From Neckera pumila (taxonomy: Eukaryota; Streptophyta; Bryopsida; Hypnales; Neckeraceae), in NCBI GenBank assembly GCA_963969595.1, contig OZ018411.1:560501-624500 (forward strand): DNA of 64,000 bases. Direction: 5' to 3'. Positions 48,701-57,278 of this stretch are shown here, one piece after another (within the stretch, counting starts at the first letter, position 1; each line of letters opens with the position of its first letter). The translations under genes were made by a program, and so were the position numbers. Under the pieces are notes generated by a model, which saw only the letters and a list, made by a program, of their open reading frames with translations, ran no database searches and was not told the origin of the DNA.

Positions 48701-50372
48701 AAGGTTTGAGCTCTTTATCTTTTATTTCTTTTGCTGGACGTAGTATGAGTTTGCCCCGAGAGCATGCCAGGCATGACTCGGGTAGCCTTGATGAAATTTT
48801 GATGTTTCCCGCTGTCGATTTTAATATATTTTGCAGCATTCTCATTGAGGGATGACCCAGGCGGTCGTGCCAAAGTCTGCCATCATCAGTGATCTCTCCT
48901 GTAAGTGCAATAAACTCGTTGGTTGCTATTTCAAATTCGATAAGGCCATTGTCAGTATAATAAAACTTCTCTGCACAATTTCCATGTTCGTTCGTAAGGG
49001 TCTTGAACCTTTCCCCTGTCGTGAATATGTGTGTGTTGATCTCATAGCCACTGTTAAACACATCATTCTCGCATAAAACTTGTCTTCTTGCCGTCGGAAT
49101 AAGAAGAGCTCTTTCAGCATAGATGCGAGTGCCTCCAGGTAAAATAAACGTAGCTGGTCCTGATCCACGTACAATGAGATTTAAACCACTCATCGAGGCT
49201 ATCTTATAGTTTTCACGCTGCATCTTCGTGAAGTATTTGGCACTTGTGACGACTGTAATTGTCGCTCCTGAATCAAGTAGCATCATTGATCTATTTGTCC
49301 GCTGTTGCTGTTCAAATACTGCATTTGTCTCCTCAACGCGAACCTGGTCCAAATAATTATATTCATCTTCGTTTTCAGTACGTTGCTTTTTATTTTTGTT
49401 CTTGTCATTACTGATTTTCTTAGTGCCTCTCCAGGGTGACAAATTATTTTCTCTTCGGTATTTATCAACAACGTCCTTTGGTGTTCGACAATCTCGTGCG
49501 AAGTGACGTTTCTTGCCACATCTGAAACACTTCCCAAAGGTTTTCGATTTATTCTTCCTTATATTATCCTCATCTTTCTTACCAGGGGTCGCGGATCTCC
49601 GAGCCCTCTTCTCTTGTCGTTTCCACGGTTTTCTTCTTCTGTTTGGATCCTGCTGCTTTTCTCTTGTGTAATTCAATTCTGGGGTCGCTATAGTCCCAGC
49701 AGGTCTTTGTTTTGCCAATTCTTTTGCAACATTGTTGAATTTCTCATTCTCAGCCAGGTAAATGAATAGGTCTCTTGAGTTCTTATATTCTCTTGCTAGC
49801 AATGACTCTCGAAGTCCCATCCTTTCGGGTCCCATTGTCGATAATGTCTTGAATATTATGTCTTCTTCTGTTACTGGCCTCTTACAATATGCTAGCATTG
49901 CTGTCAGTTTAAATAGCGCTGCTTTATAATCATCAAGTAGGTCAAAATCCATATGACGAAGACTTAACCATGCTTGCCATGTTTCAGGATATGTAATTTC
50001 ACGCATGGCTTCAAAACGGGATTGAATCTCTTCCCAGAGGTCGCAAGGTGTATCATGATGATACATTTGAAGGGCTAGATCGTCTTTGAGTCTTAGACGG
50101 ATTGCTAAGGTAGCTGTGTCTTTCTGCATTCGATCATAATCTGCTTCGGACTTTCCAAAAATCAATGTGGGATCTTCTTCCTTTGCCTTCCTCCGTCTTT
50201 CTACTTCAGCCGGTGTTGGTGGGCGAGTTGTTATACCCTCTAAGCCTTTACTAGAAAGGTATTGACGCATATTCGTCATCCACATTATGTAATTTGTCCC
50301 GTCCTCTTCCAATGGTTTGAAACCTGGTTCTGCAAGTATTCTTGGATAGACAGATTCTGTTTGTAAGGCCAT
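45702..50372 (-). CDS. Copia Gag-Pol polyprotein, 1556 aa
   Basis: A single frame starting MALQTESVYPRI. Gag occupies about 1-280, with a CCHC zinc knuckle at 282-295 (CFRCGKKRHFARDC). The aspartic protease has DSGAT at 367-371. Integrase has the H..H..C..C region at 502-540 (WHDRLGHP, CLAC) and the catalytic triad D565, D628, E664 (35 residues between the last two), then a basic RKRGRPLGSKNK stretch near 873-885 resembling an AT-hook. Reverse transcriptase starts near 965 (RYKARLVAKGFTQQF at 1022-1036) and has YVDD at 1217-1220. RNase H follows, with D1389, E1432 and D1471. Between EMYMELSEGVE and VVRIQKAIYGLKQS the RT carries about 65 polar residues more than usual. The start at 50372 lies 71 bp after the 5' LTR. 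All catalytic residues are present, so it may be active. Confidence 0.95.
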   Translation of the reverse strand: MALQTESVYPRILAEPGFKPLEEDGTNYIMWMTNMRQYLSSKGLEGITTRPPTPAEVERRRKAKEEDPTLIFGKSEADYDRMQKDTATLAIRLRLKDDLALQMYHHDTPCDLWEEIQSRFEAMREITYPETWQAWLSLRHMDFDLLDDYKAALFKLTAMLAYCKRPVTEEDIIFKTLSTMGPERMGLRESLLAREYKNSRDLFIYLAENEKFNNVAKELAKQRPAGTIATPELNYTREKQQDPNRRRKPWKRQEKRARRSATPGKKDEDNIRKNKSKTFGKCFRCGKKRHFARDCRTPKDVVDKYRRENNLSPWRGTKKISNDKNKNKKQRTENEDEYNYLDQVRVEETNAVFEQQQRTNRSMMLLDSGATITVVTSAKYFTKMQRENYKIASMSGLNLIVRGSGPATFILPGGTRIYAERALLIPTARRQVLCENDVFNSGYEINTHIFTTGERFKTLTNEHGNCAEKFYYTDNGLIEFEIATNEFIALTGEITDDGRLWHDRLGHPSMRMLQNILKSTAGNIKISSRLPESCLACSRGKLILRPAKEIKDKELKPFLNRIQVDICGPISPPSGPFRYFMVMIDSTSRWSEVNLLSTRNHAFAKMLIQLIRMQVRFPDNGVRDIRVDGAGEFTSKTFQNYCTAQGITLEVALPEVHFQNGLAESLIRRIQWIARPLLLKSNLPLTAWGHAVMHAADLIRYRPSAGNKMSPHQLATGNAPNIKHLRKFGCSVEVPLDPTKRKKFGPQRKQGIYVGNVGNSLIKYIEPKTGDLFRARFLDCHFDEQHFPFMEIKEQLPATVLDINWHIATIDDSPDYRCDGEVQRILRLRELARKLPDAFADTPDIVKNPYTQVQYTPARILPDNTPANVSQIRRKRGRPLGSKNKPKNLGRAPHITGGALPETGGVTQGPRGVATNQPSFEEATDVALTDHVWDRRTICKNEALMVHTVNAILENPDIPKTVPQAKRSVEWPHWKRAMQDEMNSMKERQVFGVPQPKTLDMKPIRSKWVFAKKRDSEGKIIRYKARLVAKGFTQQFGIDYDFTYSPVMDSITFRFLIALAVQERLSFRLLDIVTAYLYGRMDKEMYMELSEGVESINSTKESSMQDMGNSGQSQRAKAELVDKKTQDLGKGHKRVTFAPSSDPTNLENLNIISRKRKRELGQVVRIQKAIYGLKQSGRLWYQNLTDYLIQQGFKANKYTPCVFVNRRGKHLVLIAIYVDDLNIFGTRAAVEKTVDLMKHKYKVKDYGRTPRCLGVELEHFEDGSVFLHMTSYTSRLLEKFAMSEAHPVSTPLTVRTLKTDQDEYGPLRDNEEILSSEYPYITAVMSMSWLSLNVRPDLKFSTHLLSRHSAEPTKRHWRGVKHMLRYLNGTRDYGILFERNFQPIKGYADAGYLSAPEKGRSQSGYVFTMADSAISWSSKLQPTVATSSNHAELIALFDTTKEAVWLRNMSSSLKTLANLEIDIKPMKIFEDNDACRHQMSEGFIKSNNTKHLTPKIFYAAEQTKIGTISIEKITSAENIADLFTKTLPPSSHHKHMLSMKMRSLAQVRKEKTQLSS

Positions 50373-50424
50373 CGACGCTCCTTGTTTTTAAATTTCGTTC
50401 AAAACTTCTCTTTTCGCTCTGCGG

Positions 50425-50442
50425 CGAGCAGTGCTGATAACG
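50425..50442 (-). other. Possible primer-binding site of the copia element
   Basis: CGTTATCAGCACTGCTCG directly follows the 5' LTR. TATCAG matches the core of the usual initiator-Met tRNA site TGGTATCAGAGC, but the match is only partial. Confidence 0.45.
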
Positions 50443-50716
50443 TGACAGTACGTTTTCACTCGGACTCCATCTCTCGATAAGAGATGAAGCTGCCTACGTA
50501 CCTCAGGCTCAAAATCACATTACTTCTGAATAGCCTAAGGATCAGAGTGATGATACGTAGTTCTGGCTGAGAAGCAACGCGACTCCTCAGAACCTCAACC
50601 TTTAAGAGGTACAACCTTAACCTTGAAGAGGTACGAACTAGTGGTATGAAACGGCAGTATACTGACCGTATACGCATACGTAGCCAAGCTACCTGACCAT
50701 TGACCAGGTCTCGACA
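50443..50716 (-). repeat. 5' LTR of the copia element
   Basis: 274 bp; on the minus strand it runs TGTCGAGACCTGG to CGTACTGTCA, with the usual TG..CA ends. I found no difference from the other LTR when reading both. Confidence 0.95.
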
Positions 50717-50742
50717 TTAATTAATTAATTAATTAATTAATT

Positions 50743-51867
50743 TTCTATAATTGCACAGTCTCTTGCGGCCCCTTTGAGGGCTGAAATTTTTCCTAATGCA
50801 TCAAGCCCACTGGCCGCTCTGACCGATGTGATGGCCCCCAACCTGAGCCCTGGCCGTTTGCTCACAGGGCCTACCCCCAAAATTATTTGTAGGGTGTGTT
50901 ATAGTTTTGCTAGCAAGTTTCCAATAGATCAGAGAGCGGAGGTCGTCTGGCACATTTTAGAACACAATGGCCTCTAGAAAAGAAATGCTTCATCTACAAA
51001 GTACGTGTTTGTTCTTCGTTCACTTGGGTCCATTTTTGTTGATTCAAGAGCAGTGTATTTCCAAGCATTGGACATTGCAATGTATGGAAGAGGGGAAGCT
51101 GTTTGACATCAATAGCTACATGCTCTTCCGACCTGAATAGAGGTAGTCACAGCTTCTTTGCGCCCCGTTCATTCTCTGAAGAACAGGGACGTGGCGGGTT
51201 AGGGTTGGTTTGACGAAGGCTTCGTAAGTTGTTTTTGTGAAGGTCTCCCGAGCTCCATTATTCTCCTATGAAGGTGAATTTTGGGCGTTGTAAAGGCTCT
51301 GCGAGCAAATTGTTTCAACTGCCACCCTTTGCCTTCACTTGCGCTCCTTACTTTGTTTGTGCTCCTTGTGACACGTGCAATTCTAAATCCCTTCTCCAGA
51401 GAAACCCTCCAAACGCTAGAAAAGGGATGTCACACCTTCTTTACTTGGAATTGATCCCAATTGGCTCTTGTTTTCCCTCAGCGACTTTTCTTTCTTCTGT
51501 GAAATCTGCTTGCTAAAGAAGGTGTGACTACCCCTATTGACTGATTGTTGAAGATGCTCGTCTATCATCTTGTTCATAACCAACATCTTGAAATTCCCAT
51601 TTTGAAGATACCTGGAAAAATGAGCTACAACGTGATGGAATTTGGTGTGGGCCTTCTTAGACTATGTATGGCAGTGGATCTGAATTCTGAAGCATGAAAC
51701 CTCAATGAACAGCCATATACCTAGGAAACGGGCGATTTCATTAAAATAGCGGTATTATTGTACCATTTGAATGGTGTGACATTCTGACCATCTAGGACAT
51801 GTATAGAATTTAGAGCAGGCTTTTTGAAACATCTAGGACAAGTATAGATTTCATAACGGCCGTTATG
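50743..51867. other. Right half of the copia-split repeat, then intergenic sequence
   Basis: TTTCTATAATTGCACAG to TTTTTCCTAATGCA (50743-50800) completes the repeat interrupted by copia. 50800-51550 is GC-richer with short frames (50774-50977, 51268-51516 plus) that show no recognisable domain; a TATTGAC-flanked duplicate phrase (GAAGGTGTGACTACC) lies near 51518. Confidence 0.5.
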
Positions 51868-51870
51868 AAA
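51849..51870. promoter_or_regulatory. 22-bp perfect palindrome with AACGG/CCGTT arms
   Basis: TTTCATAACGG followed by its exact reverse complement. AACGG is a plant MYB-type core. It lies at the edge of the ~180-bp direct repeat; function unknown. Confidence 0.7.
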
Positions 51871-52047
51871 CCACATGTTCATATCAGATTGGTCAGAATT
51901 GGACAGAATCAGTACACAACAAACGGATGAAGTTGCCAAATGTCAAATAGATGACTTCTGCAAAACGAGTAGTTTCACATGTTTCAGTTTGCTCTACAGC
52001 ATGGGCCTATCTCCATTTGAAATTCATGGCGGGAGTGATTCTTAAGC
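51869..52047. repeat. ~180-bp direct repeat (right copy)
   Basis: Near-identical to 43953-44135 with a few substitutions and small indels. The two copies bracket element C3 and the copia element. Confidence 0.88.
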
Positions 52048-52259
52048 TCCAAATACAGTAAAATTAATTGCACTACTACTAGTGTAATTGCACTACTAGT
52101 CGGTCTTGAACTTCTAAATTCTGTAAAAAAAAACTCACCCTTTCAGTCTCTTAATTTTATATAGAATGCAATTCCAGAGATGGCAATTAGTGAGAAAATC
52201 AATTAACACCAAAATTTGGGATCATGTGGGGTTTCCACCCAGTTTTGGTTGTTTTGATG

Positions 52260-52705
52260 TAAGGTAAAGCAGCCCATTGTGGTCAAAATTAGGAGTCTGC
52301 CATCATCCCATCACCAAAGTTTTTCAGTTTTTTTACCATGTGAAGACAAGTATGAGAATTTGTGAAGGCAATTGAAATCATAATTTTCAGACAGAGTATG
52401 AATTAGCTATGAATTTCTCAAGTGTTCAGCCCAAAGAAGTCGACAGACTATCTCAAAACCAACTGCAAGTGTATCCATAATGCTCACCTACCTCTTTTAA
52501 AGGAGACAATTTTTTTTTATATGTGGATGGCCATAAAAAGTCACTTCCTACATTGACTTACACTGAAATTACTACATGTTCCTAATAGGGTCACTAATTA
52601 CTCTAGTGAAGTTAGGTGAGATGTTGATTGTGGTCAGAAAAACCACAATGGGGTCATTGTGTGTCCCCCATGGGTCATTTGACCACAATGGGCTGCCTTA
52701 CCTTA
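52260..52705. mobile_element. TA-flanked miniature element, family E (copy E2)
   Basis: 446 bp. Ends AAGGTAAAGCAGCCCATTGT and ACAATGGGCTGCCTTACCTT are an almost perfect inverted pair, flanked by TA. Homologous to 16437-16895. Confidence 0.85.
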
Positions 52706-54055
52706 TGTATGTGAGAAATCAAGCAACCTGTAAGGGTTGTCTAGTACCGACCTGGCTGGTCGGAGTCTCAACCTAGATGGCTGGGTCTCACAACCGAGTT
52801 CTGGTTTTTTCCTGTTTCATGAACCTTGGCTGTTGCTCGCCAATTTTGGTTTTAAAATCCCAAATTTTGGTATTCAAACCAAACAACTGGGTCTCCTTTT
52901 GGGGACACCTTTAACCAAAAAACAAGACAGAAAATTCTAACTAAGAGCAAAGCTTTGTTGTCCAAGTGGTTAAACCCAAAGGTTTGAAAGATTTTGCAAA
53001 TAGTTTTAAATGGAAATCTTCTGAAAAGGGTAGTTTGACAATAGCTTTGTTGTTTAGGGTTTTAGGCCCGAATTTCAAAGCATACAAAGAGGAAAATACT
53101 TGTAAACAAAATTTGGAAAATGGTTCTAACGACGATAGCTTTGCCATATCCAAGGGATTAACCTCAATTTTCCAACACAATACAAAAAGATGGTTAATAA
53201 AAGTTAGCAACAAATTGTTAGATAGTTTGTTTAAACCCAACTCAAAATCCAACTTCTCTCAAAAGACACCCAAATGACATGTGGACACAGTTTCAACATC
53301 AAGGCTTCAGGGGGGATTTTCAACAACCAAGGCGCGAAACCCCACACCAAAAAAGCTTGATTAGAAGTAAGATACCAAAATGCAAACAAATACAAACTCC
53401 AAAGACTCCCAACTAATGGCATCGCTAGAGTTTGGCTAGGAGTTCCTTAGGATTAGTATAACAAAAAATAAGCCACTTAAAAATGCAAGAACACAAAGGT
53501 AAATGCTCAAAGGGACCCCAATGTCCTTTGGATGGCCTCAAATGTAAACAAGAAGGGATCCAAATGCCCCAAATGCAATTTCAAGCAAGTGTTTTGGTCA
53601 AAAAAGACCAAAAATCAAACAAGCCAACGAGTTTGGCGATTACAAAAAATGCGCAAAATAGTTTTGGCCTTGAATGGCCAAGAAAGAAAATGAAGAAAAG
53701 GGATGCAAAGTGAGAGGGAAGGAGGCCTTTTATATTCTTCTAAGGCCTCCTCCGCCCTCAAATTACCTAAATCTATTTAGAAAATCAAAACTAAAAACTA
53801 CCAATAACTCTAATAATTTTTAACCTGCTCCTAGACCATCTTATAACTTTTGGAGAAATGCTCCAATTGTCAAACGGGTTGCGCCATTGGGTTTAGAAGA
53901 TTCAAATTAGCATTTAAGCAATAGTACTTGACATATTAAAAATACTTGATTTATGAACAAACATACAATGGTACAAAAGAATCCCACCAATTCTAGTCAC
54001 AACCATAGTTTCATATGATTATGACTTATTAAAAACAATAAAAGGATTAACACAT
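52706..54055. other. Intergenic, no gene recognised
   Basis: Frames at 52966-53277 and 53483-53713 (plus) show no domain. A short stem (GGAGGCCTT, AAGGCCTCC) lies at 53717-53750. The 52940-53720 stretch, low in repeats, might be a decayed element. Confidence 0.45.
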
Positions 54056-54642
54056 TTGAAAAATATCGAAGTAATTCTAGAAAATTTAGTGAGAATTAGA
54101 ACTATTATTAACATTTTAATTTATTTTCATCTATTCCAGAATAAGTATTGTGGAAGTACTTTAAAATTGAATAGATTTAACTTAATACAAGTATTTATAA
54201 ATGAAACAAATGAGCTATTTATTTCTATAGGAAGTTCTAGAGATATTAGAGATTATTATTCTGGACTTTGTCTATTTATGGACTTGCATAGATTTTATAA
54301 AACCACATATTTTGGACAAGGATTTTACCTAAGTAAAAAATATATAAAAGATGGAAGACATAATTGAAAAACTTATTGACCATCTTTCTTAGATATAGAA
54401 TAAATTTTTTCTTAAATTTTGGAACAAAAGAAAGCTCTCAAAGGAGTAGTATGAATAATGGAAAATTACACTTAGCCTTTCATTTACATTACTTATTCCT
54501 TCAATATGGAAAATTGAAACATATTGTAAAACATAGAGTTCCTAGAATGTATGTTAGTTGGATTGGACACCAAATAGAACAAAAAATCTATATTTTTACT
54601 TATAGTCCAATCAATCCAATTTGTGCACCTTTGGTCCTCTAA
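54056..54642 (+). other. Two overlapping unidentified frames (103 and 92 aa)
   Basis: 54056-54367 and 54364-54642 overlap by 4 nt and give an unusually long open stretch in very AT-rich DNA. The first includes FISIGSSRDIRDYYSGLC and YFGQGFYLSKKYI; neither is recognised. It could be a relic of a mobile-element gene. Confidence 0.3.
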
Positions 54643-55009
54643 ATTCATGTGTTATAAAAAGGCAAATACCTTAAGCCTTTCTTTAAGTTGATATGTACGT
54701 AAATTACGAATATACCAACTTAGTTGTTGAAAGATTTTGTTTTTTTTGCCATACTTAGAATCTATGTCCGCTTTAAATATCTAGCCAAATTACTAACTAG
54801 TCATTAAAAGAAGTCATCCAGAGAACTCATAGAAGGATGAACAAAACATAGAGAGTATAAGAAGTCTATAGAGCAACTTGGATTCCAAATTGGAATAAAC
54901 CAAGCTAAAGGGTGTGTTTGTTTGGGGAGGCTATTAAATAGGATTGCTTCCAAATACTATGTAAATTCTTCACTTGAAATACTAATTGCCAAATTTTTCT
55001 ACTCCCCTC

Positions 55010-55941
55010 TTAACCCCTAAAGGACCAACATGCGTATTTTGGCCATATAGAATTTTTGGGCAGGTACATACGACTAGAGATTTCTATATTTTTGGCTGAA
55101 ATTTTAGAAGAAGGTGAGGGCGAGGAATATCTTTCATATGAACCAAATTTCATGACATTTGGAAATACAAGTCAAAAGTTATGTCCTAATATGTTACTTT
55201 TTTTCGTAACTGGGCAGTCCGGGCAGATAAAAAAAAATCACTTTTTTTGAAAACAAAAATTTGAAATTGGTTTTCTAGAGTTATATATACGTAAAAAGCT
55301 TCAAATCATCCCATTTTGATCAATGAGTCAAAAGTTATGAAGATTTTGAGTTTGCGGACAGTTATGGATTTCCTACTCTAAAATAAACTTTGAAGTCCTT
55401 TATCTTATTCAATTTTCAATATTTAAAAAAAAAAAAAAAATACTAGGATGTCGATTATTTATTACAACATTGCCACCATTGGGATTAGCATTTTTCAATT
55501 CCATAATTAAATTCTTGACAATTTTGTATTTTGAATCATTCTCTACTACTATCTACTTACTATTTTTTTTCCTATATGTTGTACAATTCCAAATGAAGTG
55601 AAAATTTTCAAGCATGTAGCCAACTTGTTTAGGAAAAAGAATTCAAAGAAGCACCATCATTTTGGACTTTTTTCATCAAAAAGTGAGCTTGTGAAGTGCT
55701 GCTGCCTTGTTTTTCGCAGGGCCCAAAAAATGGTTTTAGTGAATTTGAATGCTTATATCTTGCAATCCACGCGGTGGAAATTCCTGAAATTTTTAACATA
55801 TGTTCTCAAGTCACCATACTGTAAGATCCTACAGTTACATGTGTCAAAACAAGTTTTTCTTCAAAAATTGGATACTTGTAATAAAATGGCAGTTTTTGAG
55901 TGTTTTCGGTGAGAATATAGTTATGGAACTTTAGGGGTTAA
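55010..55941 (+). mobile_element. TTAA-flanked miniature element, family C (copy C4)
   Basis: 932 bp from TTAACCCCTAAAGGACCAAC to GGAACTTTAGGGGTTAA; both termini look intact, making this the best reference copy of family C in the window. Confidence 0.9.
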
Positions 55942-56393
55942 AGGCCACAAGGGTTGAGTGATTTCCCAATTATTTTTTTATCTCAAGCTGCTTGAATCTC
56001 TTTAACTTCTTCAAATTGGACTTGTACTGGTACAACTAGCCTCGGCTCTTAAGCTTCTAACTTGGTTATGCTACTTGTCAGCTTGCCTTGGCCTCTTATA
56101 TGGGGACCACACGATCTCTCTTTACCAACTTAGAATCACAATTAGATTCTCAACATTCTTCTACCCTTGCACTTGATGTTCTTCTCCATCAACTCAAATT
56201 AACTATGCTGCATACACTCAGGAATTTCCTCCAATTTGGCAGACCTCTTTTTACTCAAATTAAATTCAAATAGAAACTAACACCAAATTCTATTCAGGCC
56301 TTACATTCTCATTTCTAATTAAACTTGACACCTCAATAATATAATTCATCCACCAATTAGGTTCAACACATTTTCTCATACATACTCTCAGAT

Positions 56394-57278
56394 TTAACCC
56401 CTAAAGGCCCAAGGCCGTTTTTCTGCCCAAAAACACCCAAACTGCCATTTTTTTAGCAAAGAGTGGAAAAAAAATTAAAAATGTTTTTTTTGCACATCTA
56501 ACTGTAGGATCTTACACCTAACTAGTATGCAAATGTGTGGAAAAAATTTCAGAATTTTTGACCGCACAGATTGCAAGATATCTACGTTTACAGTGAAAAA
56601 AACAAATAATTCAGCACATTGTTGGACTGGATTTTTTGACTTTGAACATTTTTAACTTAAGTTTTTTACACTACAGAGTTTTGAGCTTTAAATGTTTATT
56701 GTGGAGAATTGAGTCTAAAAAAAACTTAATTTTCATTATTGAAAAAATTGTTAAGTAGAAGTAGATATGAGATAGAAGGAAAATCTAAAATATTCATATA
56801 TTTTAGATGGAATTAAAATGCACTAATCCCAATGGTCAGATTTTTCTAGCAATCAAATTTAACCGTGCAAGAAAAAAAATTTGAAAAATTTGAAAAATTG
56901 CATTCAGAAATGAATCCTACAAGCTATTTTTTTCAAAAAGATGCTCTAACTGCCCAAAAAACAAGAATGTCCATAACTTTCTCATAACAAATCCAAATTA
57001 AATGAATCAAAGCTTTTTAGATAGACAAAAAATACAATCTATGAGAAAAAAAAAAAAGTGAAATTTTTTTTCAGCTGCCCGCCGTCCCTTGTTTTGAGCT
57101 TATTTGGTCATAACTTTTGTCTCCAGGCACCGATTGTGAAAGAAATTATATTCCCATGAAGCTAATCAGTTTTTCTACATCCCCAAAAAGTCTCAAAAAT
57201 CAGGAGAAAAATTCAGCCCGTAGGTACTTGCCCAAAAACACATGTCCTCCGAAGGGACAATGGGCTTTTAGGGGTTAA
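56394..57278 (+). mobile_element. TTAA-flanked miniature element, family D (copy D3)
   Basis: 885 bp from TTAACCCCTAAAGGCCCAAG to TGGGCTTTTAGGGGTTAA. It has well-kept ends and one copy of the internal unit triplicated in D2. Confidence 0.9.

Larger units (their letters stand above)
45334..50716 (-). mobile_element. Complete Ty1/copia LTR retrotransposon, 5383 bp
   Basis: Two 274-bp LTRs enclose one Gag-Pol frame on the minus strand. The 5-bp duplication TTAAT (45329-45333 and 50717-50721) marks the insertion. The domain order gag, protease, integrase, reverse transcriptase, RNase H defines the copia superfamily. LTRs that read identical over 274 bp and an uninterrupted frame indicate a recent insertion and possible activity. 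Confidence 0.97.
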
